Shown one piece after another: positions 45,857 to 56,287 of a stretch of DNA of 64,000 bases; position 1 is the first letter of the stretch, and each line of letters opens with the position of its first letter. The notes below the pieces were generated by a model. It was not told where the DNA came from. It saw nothing but the letters and a program-made list of their open reading frames with translations, and searched no databases. The DNA comes from Jaltomata sinuosa (Eukaryota; Streptophyta; Magnoliopsida; Solanales; Solanaceae), in NCBI GenBank assembly GCA_003996215.1, contig QJPP01000672.1, forward strand, positions 186,001 to 250,000. Direction: 5' to 3'. Made by a program: the position numbers and the translations under genes.

Positions 45857-46081
45857 CGGTCTCCTAATAGGTACTGCCAAACATATCTTGACATTCTTAA
45901 AAAAGCAAAATTGAAGTCGGTGGGTTCTAGAAAGTTTGATGTTGGAGAGTGTTCTTCATCTGCACATAATGAAGTGCTTCAAATGACCTTGCCTTCTACT
46001 ATAGCATTTAAGCAATGGATTAACAAGAAAGTGACAAAATTCGGGTTTTACTTTCTTTACTCTCCACTTTATAATTTATGA
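45857..46081 (+). pseudogene. Unidentified open coding-like fragment
   Basis: A 74-codon plus-strand frame without an ATG start has normal amino-acid composition: TYLDILKKAKLKSVGSRKF, then CSSSAHNEVLQMTLPSTIAF and WINKKVTKFGFYFLYSPL, ending in a TGA. It begins where element A homology stops, so it may be an exon or gene fragment captured or left next to the truncation point. I do not recognise the protein. Confidence 0.4.
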
Positions 46082-47555
46082 AATTCATTATTTTTATAAA
46101 TATTAAGGGTAGACGTCTATTATTTGGTGATCTCAAGTTTAAAGTTGTAAGGTATGTATATGAATTAGACTTACACTAATACTTGATTCTTGAGATCATA
46201 AAATTTATTTAAAAAGTGGGAGGTTTGTGACTTATAATGAAGTCAAAAATTAGACTTAATGTCTAATTTAATTTGGAAGCACAAGATATGAAATCTAATG
46301 ACATTCTTGTATTATGTCAAACCCACAAAATCCTTGGAGGATATTTGATTTGGTGGTCGTTGAGTTTTTAACTAACATATGACTAGTTTATAAACTACCA
46401 AATTGATATTTGAACATATACTTGTTCAAAAGAGTTGTGTTTCTTTCATGAAAGGGTGACACTTGAAATATCGTGATTTTTCATGAAAAGATGTGTCTAT
46501 TAAAATACAATTATTTATATGGACGTGAACGTTGGTGAAAGGCTACCCACCTTTTGTTGATCGATAAAAATGACGATCAATTAATCATTAATAATGATTA
46601 TTATTTGTTGATAAGTTCTGATTTACCACAGAACTTGGGGGGGAAGCTATCCTGATGGCTAGCCGAGTACTCTGTCAAGTGCCCCATAGAAAACACAATC
46701 TATTCCATATGAAAATGGAAAGAAAGAAAGCACAACTTGAATTACTTCAAAATGTGGGGGTGTTTGGCTAAAGTATAAGTTCCTAAACCCAAAAGGGTGA
46801 AATGGGATCGAAAACTGTTGATTGTATTTTTATATAATATGCCACCAATAGTAAAGGATATTAATTTCTGATAAAATTAGAAAATATTGATTTTAGTGTA
46901 TTATGTCAGTCCCATGATATATGTCCTTGGTGGATATTGATATGCTAGTTAGTGAAATTTTTTACGTAACTAGTTTGTTCTTAGTAAAGACTAGTTGATT
47001 GAATTAGTCAATTGATAATTAATCGTATGTCTTTTAATTAAAAACTGTGTTCTTTAATTTCGCGAAGAATGTCATTTGAAAGGTTGTGACTCGTCACGAT
47101 AGGATGTGTTTGTTGAAAGACAACCCTTTGAAAAGAGAAGATCTTTTATCAAACGTAAAAGTGAACGGATATCACTTGAAAGGTTGTGATGTTTCATGAC
47201 TAAGATGTATTTGTTGAAAGTCAACCTTTTTAAAAAGATATGACGGTTCTTTGGTCTATAAATCGAAGAACCAATTGATGATAATAGCTTGGATTTTCAC
47301 ATTAGTGAATGTGCTATTAGTTGGATATTTGAATAAGTAGACTTACAAAAGGTAGAATGGTTGAGAAATATACTAACAAAAGGTTGTGGCCACAACTGAG
47401 GTCAATCATCCACAAGTATTGATATAATGATGTACTTTAAGTATAGTCATCAGTCTACCATATATCCTTAAGTATGATTTGCACTATTGACATAACAATA
47501 TTAATGTACTCTGTTTCTGAAGATTAGAACTTTTGGTTTTCTACTCCGTTGAATC
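46082..47555. repeat. Degenerate duplicated LTR-like region left of element C
   Basis: The blocks starting near 46304 (ATTATGTCAAACCCACAAAA, CTTGGAGGATATTTGAT) and near 46899 (ATTATGTCAGTCCCATGATA, CTTGGTGGATATTGAT) are diverged direct copies about 595 bp apart. Both continue with ACTAGTTTnT and GAAAGGnTGTGACnC motifs. A TATA-like GGTCTATAAATCGAAGAACC lies at 47252-47271, similar in position to CTATAAATAGAAGAG in the LTR at 49947. These may be remains of the 5' LTR, possibly of two elements. Confidence 0.5.
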
Positions 47556-47559
47556 TTCA

Positions 47560-47860
47560 TTCTGATTTGAAGAATATAAAAACTTCATCAGAACTTAGAG
47601 TTCATTTGGTTAACAATTCGAAGAATATAAAAACTTCATTGTTAGCTTGAAACAAGTTTGAATAAAGATCGGTTCGAAGAATATAAAAACTTCACCGAGT
47701 AAATTAGTTTGTGTATTCGGTTTGAAGAATAGAAAAACTTCACCGATTCACTAATCACTGTGTTTGAATGGTTATTCCGATTTGAAGAATATAAAAACTT
47801 CATCAGAACTAATGTCATTCAGTTAAGCGATTTGAAGAATATAAAAACTTCGTCGTTAAC
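47560..47860. repeat. Array of six tandem hairpins with constant loop
   Basis: Six units, at 47560-47593, 47611-47644, 47669-47698, 47717-47746, 47775-47808 and 47822-47860, each read GAAG-AATATAAAAA-CTTC (one has AATAGAAAAA), flanked by arms that differ between units but pair within a unit. Examples are TTCTGAT/ATCAGAA, TAACAAT/ATTGTTA and TCGGT/ACCGA. Cores are 48-60 bp apart. The array lies just upstream of the pol relic of element C. Confidence 0.85.
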
Positions 47861-47899
47861 TTCTGAAACAGTTCTAGTATGCTGCTAGAAAATGAGCCT

Positions 47900-49390
47900 C
47901 AAACATGTTCATCATTTTGGAAAGAGACAGACAATAGTGAGATTGAATCCATAATGAACAATCATACGTGAGAATTGATTGATCTTCCTCCAGGAAACAA
48001 ACCTTTAGGTTCCAAATGAATTTTCAAAAGGAAAATGAAAGATTATGGAACTACTGTCAAAGGGTTTAGACAATGTGAGCGTCTGATTTAATTGACACAC
48101 ACTCACCGATAATAAGAATAATATTCGATCGGGTGTTAGTTGCATTGGCGGCAGTATATGGTCTTGAAATTCATCAAATGGATGTGAAAACAACCTTCTT
48201 AAATGGAGATTTGAAGGAAGAAATCTACATGGAACAACCTGAAGGGTTCGTGATTCTTGAAAATGAAAAGAAGGTGTGTCGACTTGTTAAGTTTTTGTAA
48301 GGACTGAAACAAGCACCCAAACAATGGCATGCTAAAGTTGACCATATAATGTTATCAATGGTTTCAAAATTAATGAGTGTGATAAATGTATTTACATTGA
48401 GAACAATGCAAATCAAGTTGTCATTGTTTGTATATATATGTTGATAATGAGTAACGACATTGCTAATGTAAATGCTACTAAGTGTATGCTTGCTAGTAAA
48501 TTTGAAATGAAAGACTTAAGAGTTGCCGATTTGATATTGGAAATTAAGATTCACAAAACTCCTCAAGGTCTAGCATTGTCTCAATCTCATTATATCCAAA
48601 TGAAATTTGGAAAAAGAAAATTAAAGTACTTGGACTTTAATGTTGGAAAAAGAAAATAATACCAATTGATGTGAACCTTGCTCTTGCTAAGAATAAAGGT
48701 GAAAGTCAGTCTCAATTAGATTATGCCAGAGTGTTGGGAAGTTTGATGTACATCATGATTTGCACACGACTAGATATAACTTGTGTTATAAGTAAATTGA
48801 GTTGATACACAAGTAATCCCAACCAAAATCATTGGATGGCTATGAAACGAGTTTTAGAGTATTTAGAACATACTCAAAACTTTATTTTGCATAACAAGTA
48901 TCCAGCAGTTGTTGAAGGATATAGTGATGCAAATTTTAGATCACCGGGTCGATTGAAACTAAATCCACAAGTGGATATGTTTTACTCTTGGTGGAGGAAC
49001 AATGTCTTGGAAATTATCCAAACAATCATATGTTGTCCGCTCTACAATGGAGTATGAGTTTATAGCTTTAGACAAAGCCGGTGAAAAAGTTGAATAACTC
49101 TGAAATGGCTTAAACCATTGACACATGTATACATACATTGTGATAGTCAAAAGGTAAAGAAAAGCTGAAAGTGTTATGCATAACGGGAAGTCTCGTCATA
49201 TACGACAAAGACATAATACCGTTAGAAAACTATTCTCTAGTGGAATTATCACAATTGACTATGTAAGCTCAAGAGATAATGTGTTGGATCCACTTATAAA
49301 AGCGCTAACTAGAGAGGTAGTTGAAAGATCATCGAAGGGAATGGGACTATGGCCGAGGACAAATCATTGTGGCGGTAACTCTACCTAGAA
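47900..49390 (+). pseudogene. Copia RT and RNase H relic in element C
   Basis: Readable blocks with frame changes and stops between them are IDLPPGNKPLGSK (about 47978), IHQMDVKTTFLNGDLKEEIY (48170), MEQPEGFVILENEKKVCRL (48229), GLKQAPKQWHAK (48300), then FEMKDLRVADLILEIKIHK (48498) and HNGKSRHIRQRHNTVRKLFS with DYVSSRDNVLDPLIKALTRE (49176-49320). The YVDDM-type RT active site region at about 48430 is damaged. Not functional. Confidence 0.88.
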
Positions 49391-49946
49391 GACTGGAGAT
49401 CCCAAGATCTAGGTTCAAGGAGAACAAATAAAGTCACTGATGATGGTTCAACATTGTCAAAAATAATTTTTATGGTCCATTCTCATGATGAGACAATGTT
49501 CAGTATCAAGGATAAAGTATTAAGACTTTTTAATGGTTTCTAAGTTTGATACGGGGTATATCAAATGATGTATCTACGAGATAACACATTTAGGAATCAC
49601 CTATGTAAGTGTGAAGTGTAAGCCGCTTCAAGGAGAATTCTGTAAGGCCAGTTCTCTACGCACTTATGAACCAGATGTGTTCATGGCTGAAACGAACAAA
49701 ACAATGAGAACCAATGACGGTTAAAGGGTTGATTGTGTGACATATGGTTGTCTAGGTATACACCAAAGCTTGACGGTTCAAAGATATCAAATCTACCGAT
49801 TGACCGAATATATTCGACATATGTTCACTACGGAAAGTTCAAAGGGAAACCTACTTATCCAGATGCAATTAATCCTTACTTACGAATCACACAATTTTTT
49901 CATGCATGTTTTCATCAAATAGCCATTCCCCATTCATGTGGGGGAT

Positions 49947-50465
49947 TGTTGGGTTTTTAAGAGGTGTGAATGGAAAATGAATATGTGTTTTTCTGAATGG
50001 ATGCATTTTGAATAGACACCTTTCAATGGGCTGTGACCTTTCCGATGGGTTGCAACTTTTCCTATAAGTTATGACTTTTCGGATAAGTCACAAGAAGCAC
50101 CTCTTCATCCTACCCTTTGGTGGCTATAAATAGAAGAGTTTTCTCTCATTCTTTAGAATTGAATTTTTTGCACTTCCTCCGCATATTTTCTTACAAACAA
50201 AAATATAGAGTCATGTGTGATTTGTTGCCGTTCGTTGAGTTCGACGAAGTCGTTGGCGTTTGAGGTACCGCTACTCCAGCGACAGGTATATCCGTTTTAT
50301 GCTGGGAGGAAATAATCCTAAACCTCGGGTACAGTGAGGGGATTAAATTCCTTAAGTACACACAGTGAATTCTGTGGACTCGGATTTTAAGTAAAGTTTT
50401 TGTTTTTCTGCTTTCCAATTTATTTTGATTTTCTGGTTTACTAATTTGAACACAGGATACCAACA
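49947..50465 (+). repeat. 3' LTR of element C
   Basis: Starts TGTTGGGTTTTTAAGAGG after the purine tract and ends GGATACCAACA, giving TGTTGG/CCAACA terminal repeats over 519 bp. It contains a TATA-like GGCTATAAATAGAAGAG at about 50131. It ends 5 bp before the shared UGT promoter segment begins. Confidence 0.85.
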
Positions 50466-50826
50466 ATAAGTATCCCTACATCAAAGTCAGATAAGGTAAA
50501 TATTTACTCGTAGCGAGTGTTTAAACAAAACTAATTCAATTTATCATGGTTAAAAAATAAAATCCTTTTTTTTTAAAAAATGGGGGTAGGGAATGAGAAA
50601 AAGGAGAAGGGTATTACAAGGTGGGGAATCAAACGTCACCAACAAGATGAAAATTCAGGTAGCCAACCAACTGATCTACTAAGATTACCCTACAAGAAAG
50701 TATAATAACCAGTAATCTTATCTACCCCACAATCTCATAGGAACCTACTACAAAAATGTATAAATAAACTTGAGAAGAGCCTATACCTACAATTTGAACA
50801 AACTCAAAAAGAAGAAGAACAAAAGA
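50466..50826 (+). promoter_or_regulatory. UGT2 promoter region
   Basis: Shared promoter sequence begins at about 50470 (CCTACATCAAAGTCAGATAA). Compared with UGT1, about 120 bp is inserted or different at 50570-50690 and includes GGTAGCCAACCAACTG, a possible MYB-site cluster. The TATA box TATAAATA is at 50759-50766, 61 bp before the ATG, as in UGT1. Homology stops at the LTR edge, so any more distal ancestral promoter is absent here. Confidence 0.75.
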
Positions 50827-52173
50827 ATGACTACTTCTCAACTTCATATTGCACTTCTTGCTTTCCCTTTTAGCAGCCATCCAGCTTGTTTACTCACTGT
50901 TATGCAAAAACTATCTTCATTTTTACCATCAAACACACTGTTTTCCTACTTTAACACATCACATTCCAACACTTCAATCTTGTCTAAATCGTTAAAACCA
51001 GACAACCTCAAAATCTACAATGTTTGGGATGGTGTCGTAGAAGGAAATGACACCCCTTTTGGGCACGAGGCCATTAAACTCTTCTTAAAATCAACTCCTG
51101 GTAATTTTGAAAAGTCAATGAAAGAGGCAGAGGAGGAAACAGGAGTGAAATTTTCTTGCATGTTAGGTGATGCATTCTTATGGTTTTCTTGTGAATTGGC
51201 TGAGAAAATTGATGTTCCTTGGATTGCCTTTTGGATTAGTAATCCTTGTTCTTTATCTGCTCATTTGTACACTGATTTAATTCGATCGAACAAGGAAACA
51301 TTATCGAAAATTCCAGGATTTTCATCAAGTTTTAGGACCAGTGACATGCCACTAGAAGTTGTAGCAGAGAATTTAGAGGGGCCAGTGCCATCTACACTTT
51401 ACAATATGGCATTAAATTTGCACAAAGCAGCTGCTGTTGTATTGAATTCCTTTGAGGAATTGAATCCAATAGTCAACAAAGACCACAAATCCAAGTTCCA
51501 AAAGGTACACAACATTGGCCCTTTAGTTCTACAATCATCAAAGAAAGTATTTTTAGATGTTGATTCTGATGAAAGTGGATGCATCAAATGGCTTGACAAG
51601 CAAAAGGAAAAATCAGTTGTGTATATTAGTTTTGGAACTATAACAACATTACCCCCTAATGAAATTTTGGCAATAGCAGAAGCATTAGAAGCCAAAAGGG
51701 TACCTTTTATTTGGTCATTAAAAGAAAACGGGGTCAAGATTCTGCCTAAAGGGTTTCTTGAAAGATGTAAAGAATTTGGGAAAATAGTTTCTTGGGCACC
51801 CCAGTTGGAAATCTTGGCGCATTCATCTATTAGTGTTCATGTATCACATGGTGGATGGAACTCTGTTTTGGAAAGCATATCATATGGTGTTCCTATGATT
51901 TGTAGGCCTTGTATTGCTGACCAGAATTTGAATAGTAGAATGGTGGAGAGTGTTTGGCAAATTGGTTTACAAATTGAAGGTGGGAGTTTCACCAAAAGTG
52001 GAACAATGAGTGCATTCGATATTTTCTTCAATGACGAAAAAGGGAAGGTACTGAGGCAAAATGTTCAAGGGCTAAAAGAAAGAGCATTACAAGCTGTGGA
52101 ACCAGATAATGGAAGTTCAACACAAAATTTGAAAGTTCTGGCGGATCTAGTTAAACGTCACAAGCCTACTTGA
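50827..52173 (+). CDS. UDP-glycosyltransferase UGT2, flavonoid/anthocyanidin 3-O-glucosyltransferase-like, diverged
   Basis: An uninterrupted frame of 448 residues starting MTTSQLHIALLAFPF. It is open upstream to 50770, but the family start is used. Catalytic His18 (FPFSSH) and Asp115 (LGDAF) are present. The PSPG box is residues 323-366, starting WAPQLEILAHSS and ending CIADQ. Like UGT1 it has Ile137 in place of Thr (WISN for WTAG), HGGWNS for HCGWNS (Gly342) and LESIS for LEGIS. Unlike UGT1 it retains the final Asp-Gln. It is closest to UGT1, sharing a 20-residue upstream frame, TATA box and 3' flank, so UGT1 and UGT2 are sister copies. A role as a UDP-sugar:flavonoid transferase is inherited from the family. 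The changed donor-pocket positions make the actual sugar and activity uncertain. It is intact and could be expressed. Confidence 0.9.
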   Translation: MTTSQLHIALLAFPFSSHPACLLTVMQKLSSFLPSNTLFSYFNTSHSNTSILSKSLKPDNLKIYNVWDGVVEGNDTPFGHEAIKLFLKSTPGNFEKSMKEAEEETGVKFSCMLGDAFLWFSCELAEKIDVPWIAFWISNPCSLSAHLYTDLIRSNKETLSKIPGFSSSFRTSDMPLEVVAENLEGPVPSTLYNMALNLHKAAAVVLNSFEELNPIVNKDHKSKFQKVHNIGPLVLQSSKKVFLDVDSDESGCIKWLDKQKEKSVVYISFGTITTLPPNEILAIAEALEAKRVPFIWSLKENGVKILPKGFLERCKEFGKIVSWAPQLEILAHSSISVHVSHGGWNSVLESISYGVPMICRPCIADQNLNSRMVESVWQIGLQIEGGSFTKSGTMSAFDIFFNDEKGKVLRQNVQGLKERALQAVEPDNGSSTQNLKVLADLVKRHKPT

Positions 52174-52896
52174 TTGTATTTAACTATGTTTTATCAGCTG
52201 GAACTTTTTCTTCTTCTTTGTTTTAATAAAATAGGAATAGTATTTTATTGTAAAGTACTATTCTTTTTCTTTCCCTTCGTAGGAGTTCCCTATCAGTTGG
52301 AACTGTCTAAGTGTATTTTCGTAGGAGTTCCCTACTAAGTGTATTGTTGAATAATTCTTGTTGTCGTAATAAGATTATTATTGGTCGAAGTTATGATTTG
52401 GTCCGTAGTATTTGATGTATAATTTGATTTTACATAGTATGATATGTCTAAGTGACTCCAAGTGACAACTTCAGGTTAGGCTCATTCATCCAATAGAAGT
52501 GAAAAGTCTGAGAAAGTCTCTCAACAACAACGCTTGAATCATAAACAAGTTAGATTCGGCTATAATTTCATTTTCCACTATCTCAGTATTCTTATTACGA
52601 GATTAGAAACCAGAAAATAGAGAAGAAGAAATACACGCAGGACATCCTATTAACTATAAACGAAATGCACGATGACTTCAACCTCCCTCTCGGACCTTCC
52701 CGAACCCAAACTAACTCCTCAAATGGTACCCAAACATTGTTATTTAGGTTAGGTTCTTTCCAGTCCCAACAACACAAAGACACGCAAAATGCCAAACAAA
52801 CACAACTTTCAACACATAGCCATGAAAAATGAAGTTGAAGTAGTTTCATTTCAGACAGAAATGAAGTGCAGAAAACTCTACAGTTGCATTCCCTAA
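52174..52896 (+). other. UGT2 3' flank
   Basis: AATAAA lies at 52225-52230. Homology with the UGT1 flank runs to about 52600 (GATTTGGTCCGTAGTATTTG, AAGTGACTCCAAGTGACAAC). The word GTAGGAGTTCCCTA appears twice (52281 and 52320), a small local duplication. The 109-codon minus-strand frame at 52595-52924 has no known domain, and I do not annotate it. Confidence 0.65.
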
Positions 52897-53285
52897 CACC
52901 CTTGTTTGGATGATTGTTACCCATTGTATTGTTAGTTTAAATACAATGCTTGTTTTGATTGTTACTTAAATTTTGTCGTATCGTATCGTTAAATCTATCA
53001 TCGTTACGTAACGACAAAAAGTCTCATTTTGTGTAACGAACGATTTGGTGTGATCGCATTGTTATCTTAACTTTTTCCTTTATAGCTCTACCCCAAACCT
53101 TACTTTTCTCGTAGGTTTATCTTTCAAATTGTCGATGTGTGACATTGTGTAACAACAGAAAACGATACAATCTATCCAGACGTTCTATTCATTAAACAAT
53201 ACAACACAACTCAATACAAGACAACACAACACAACACAATACGATACATTATGAAACAATACATAACAACTATCCAAACAGAGTG
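52897..53285. mobile_element. Tourist/Harbinger-like MITE
   Basis: Termini CACCCTTGTTTGGATGATTG and CAACTATCCAAACAGAGTG are inverted with a few mismatches and flanked by TAA on both sides (52894-52896, 53286-53288). The 389-bp interior has ACAACACAACACAA simple sequence near the right end. Confidence 0.8.
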
Positions 53286-54538
53286 TAAGGAGCTGACCTG
53301 TTTCGAAGTGCAGAACTGTAAAGAAATCCAAAATTCCAACAATTGTTCAGCAGGCACACGAATTAACAAATATACCAAACGAGAATCAATTTTTTGACAA
53401 GTGAAAGATTATAGCAATTACAGGTGATTCGGGTTAGCTTTCAATTCAGCAAAAAATAAATATAACAGAACCTAAATTGGAGCAAAGGGAATTATTATTT
53501 TTTTCCTTGTGAAAATTCAAAATTTGAATATAAATAAACACTTTAAAATCTAGCAAGTCAAAGAAGGGGAAATCAAATATTTACCTTATGAAGCTTCTTG
53601 GTCTTCTTTCCAATGAATAATTATGACCAAAATTTATTGGGTACTTGTTGACAAGTGTTTTTAAGTTAATATAGTTTTTAAGTATTAAAAAATTACTTTT
53701 AAGTAATTATTTTTATGCTAAAAAGATAAAAACAAGGTAATAATTAAGAAAATAAAGTAAAACAAAAATGAAAAAAAGGGAAGAAAAGGGGGAAGCCATG
53801 AAGGGAAATGGAGTAATTGTGAAATGGTTTTCTTGGGAAAGGGTTTGGGAATTGAAAGTTTATTTTGGTTTATTTGGCTCAAGTCATTTTGTTGGGTTGC
53901 ATTTTTTGGACAAAATTGGCTACTTTGGTCTTTGGGGCTGAAATTTGGCTAATATTTAAATAAAATTGAGAGGAAAATTGAATTGAATTAAATTTAAGCC
54001 GCTATTTCATTAATAAAATACCACACTCATAAAATTCCATGAGTTATGCTGTATATCAGGAGGGCATAATGTATTTCTAAAAATAAAACGCATAGATCTA
54101 TACATATACTGTACCATCTCATCACTTTTAACTCGAAGGTTGTAAATTCGAGTCATTAGGAGAGCAAAAGGAGCGGAGAAGCTCCTAGAAGAGGTAAATA
54201 ATAATAATGATAATAATAATATTGTACCATCCCACACTAGCTACAAATTATTTTTTCTAAAAATAATAAAGAATATATGTCCCAAAAAGCATAACTTTAG
54301 TTTATGAATATTACAACAAATTTTGAAAGGTGCCACACAATTTATGTTGCATAAACTTAATTCTTATAGAACTTATGTCGAGCGAGACAAAAGTTCAATT
54401 TCAAAAAATAAAATACAAAACTCTAAACTTATATCGAGCAAATTATATCTAGCTAAATAAGGGTTTTTTTGGTCAGTAAAATTTTATTGAATGAATACAC
54501 GAAAATTAAACACCTAAGATACAAAGGAAAAAAAATTA
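53286..54538. other. Intergenic DNA, no gene supported
   Basis: A minus-strand word AAGCTTCATAAGGTAAATA near 53580-53600 looks like an exon-donor junction, but I could not build a gene around it. The rest is AT-rich. The 75-codon minus-strand frame at 54010 is not supported. Confidence 0.45.
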
Positions 54539-54786
54539 CTTCCTCCGTTTCAAATTGATTGACCTGTTTTGACTTGGCACGGAGTTTAAGAAAATAAAAA
54601 AGAATTTTGAATCTTGTGGTCTTAAATTAAAGATATGTCAAATGTACCAAAATATCATTTAATCTTGTGGTTTTAAACATGCCATGTGGAAAGTTAAAAT
54701 TAAAGAGTTGCTAAAAAGAGAAAGGATCATTCTTTTTGGAACGGACTAAAATAAAAGGTAGGTCAAACAAATTGAAACAGATGGAG
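54539..54786. mobile_element. Stowaway MITE
   Basis: The left end CTTCCTCCGTTTCAAATTGA and right end CAAATTGAAACAGATGGAG are flanked by TA at 54537-54538 and 54787-54788. Length is 248 bp. Confidence 0.9.
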
Positions 54787-54846
54787 TAAATATAGCCCAT
54801 TTGATGAGCAATCCGAACAAAAACTTGATTGAGAAATAGACATTGA

Positions 54847-55932
54847 GGGATCGTTTGGTAGAGTGTATAAGGATAGTACTGAATAGGGTGTATTAGTAAT
54901 GCTGGGATTAATAGTGCTGAGATTAGTTATGCTGAGCTTATTTCTTATCCAGTGTTTAGTTTAGTGTATTAAAATTAACATATATTGCTATATTTTTAAA
55001 AAAATATTATTTATTTATCAAAATACCCTCAAAAAGTGGGGGATGGTATCATATTCTCGAGAGGCACGCCTGCTTTTAGCTTTCTGCATTTTGATTGCTA
55101 AGCTTTATTATTACCTCCACTGACTTACAATTACACATGCACATCAATATTAATTATTCAAATATATATAATTAGTTTTACATTTTGATCCTTAACAAAT
55201 TAATTCTGAAAATAAAATAGTATTCAAAATTATTTTCAACGTAGCTGATGTGCAATTTGATTTGAAATTTCAATACTTTTTTGTATAAGGTTTATAAATT
55301 TGTTTTGAGATAAATTTTATCTGAATTTTCACTATGAGCTAATTTATTTTAGAAATTGAAAGTTTACTTATACATGTCTTTGGCACTTTCAATTTACTTT
55401 ATTTCCTTAAATATGAATTTATTATCAAAATAAATATTCTAATTGATTGAGGATTTTTGAATTTCACTAACACAATATAAGTTAAAAACAAAAATACAAA
55501 TATATTCTTGAATTAAGAAACATATTAGTAATAAATAAAGTCTAAATGGCAATAATGTATATTTATGTTATATTAATATAATGATAAATATGGTATTCAA
55601 ATCATATAAGTATTATTTTTTTGGAAAATTAAATCCTAATCACTTATTATTTGATATGACATTTTTGAATTTAAATAAAATTGAGTTGGACTCCTAGTGG
55701 TTGAGGGTATTTTTGTATTTATCCATATTTAATCCACGTATTAAAATCATTGTATTACTAATACCATGAAATGTGATGTATTAGTTATACACCCTATAAT
55801 ACCAAATATGGTGTATAACTAATATATGTATTAGTTATACATTGGCTCAAAATTCCTGCCAAACAAAGTATTAAATAATACCACACTTAATACATGTATT
55901 ATTTATCCTAATACACTCTACCAAACGACCCC
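54847..55932. mobile_element. 1.09-kb TIR element without transposase
   Basis: Left terminus GGGATCGTTTGGTAGAGTGT and right terminus ACACTCTACCAAACGACCCC form an inverted repeat of about 28 bp, counting the adjoining ATAAGGATA/TATCCTAAT. TGA flanks both sides (54844-54846, 55933-55935). The same terminal family occurs at 8974-9487 and, truncated, at 56224. No protein of transposase type is encoded. Confidence 0.85.
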
Positions 55933-56142
55933 TGAGAGCTTAATTCTCAATCCGGGGGTTAATGGGTCAACCAGTAGCCCCAGTCATCCCTTCGGGGACA
56001 TCCAATAATATTAAAACGATACAAAAAAAATTAACATAACACTTTCATAAGAATAACACGCACAAAATCGAGAAATAATCCAATTTTTTTGTCAATCAAA
56101 AAAAATAAAAAGAAGGAACCAGCCCCAAACCACTGTAGTACA
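55933..56142. other. Spacer upstream of the UGT3 block
   Basis: No gene or repeat recognised. Confidence 0.5.
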
Positions 56143-56205
56143 GTTTTGTGCTAGTTATGGGCCGTCATTAATGGGCTCGTCTGTGAGAGTTCATGGGCCT
56201 AACTC
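56143..56205. repeat. Single 61-bp-type unit homologous to the UGT1 minisatellite
   Basis: GTTTTGTGCTAGTTATGGGC, ATTAATGGGCTCGTCTGTGA and AGTTCATGGGCCTAACTC follow the UGT1 array unit closely. It is present once. Its position upstream of UGT3 matches that of the array upstream of UGT1. Confidence 0.93.
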
Positions 56206-56223
56206 ACCCACTTTTCATATTTA

Positions 56224-56287
56224 AGGGGTCGTTTGGTAGCTAGTTGGGAGATAAATTATGCGTATATTGGATCATGCATAAATAATA
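56224..56287. mobile_element. Left end of a TIR element, split by a Stowaway
   Basis: GGGGTCGTTTGGTAGCTAGT matches the terminal family of 54847-55932. Its body resumes after the Stowaway at 56496 (TATGTTTGATAGCCTATTAG). The right terminus could not be found before about 56650. Confidence 0.6.

Larger units (their letters stand above)
41470..45870 (-). mobile_element. Ty1/copia retrotransposon relic, 5'-truncated (element A)
   Basis: It runs right to left. The 3' LTR occupies about 41470-41816 (ends TTTACAACA) and is followed by the polypurine tract CAAGGGGGAG (minus strand, 41817-41826). Then come pol domains in the order RNase H, reverse transcriptase, integrase, GAG pre-integrase and protease as one reads rightward. 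Homology fades at about 45.87 kb. The gag region, primer binding site and 5' LTR are absent, so no target duplication can be read. The region next to the polypurine tract matches element B closely, so both belong to one family (Tork/Tnt1-like by domain sequence). Confidence 0.88.
47880..50465 (+). mobile_element. Second Ty1/copia relic with 3' LTR (element C)
   Basis: Plus orientation. It holds decayed reverse transcriptase and RNase H, then a polypurine stretch ATGTGGGGGATTG directly before the 3' LTR at 49947-50465. Protease and integrase are not readable. The 5' LTR is missing or is represented only by the degenerate blocks at 46.3-47.5 kb. The protein vocabulary (KPLGSK, MEQPEGFV, GLKQAPKQWHAK) differs from elements A and B, so it is another copia lineage. 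Confidence 0.85.

Noticed and set aside
41470..45870. Endogenous pararetrovirus
   Set aside because: Domain order (integrase before RT and RNase H), the YVDD motif and the LTR with polypurine tract identify Ty1/copia. No movement or coat protein signatures.
47560..47860. CRISPR-like array (short palindromic repeat with 48-60 bp spacing)
   Set aside because: Spacers are related to each other rather than unique, repeats vary, there are no cas genes, and the context is a plant retroelement.
52595..52924. 109-codon minus-strand frame with tryptophan-rich centre
   Set aside because: No known domain, overlaps a Tourist MITE border, and no neighbouring exons could be joined. It could be a chance frame.
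53570..53660. Possible exon with GT donor on the minus strand
   Set aside because: A plausible donor word only. No coding exon on either side could be joined in frame.
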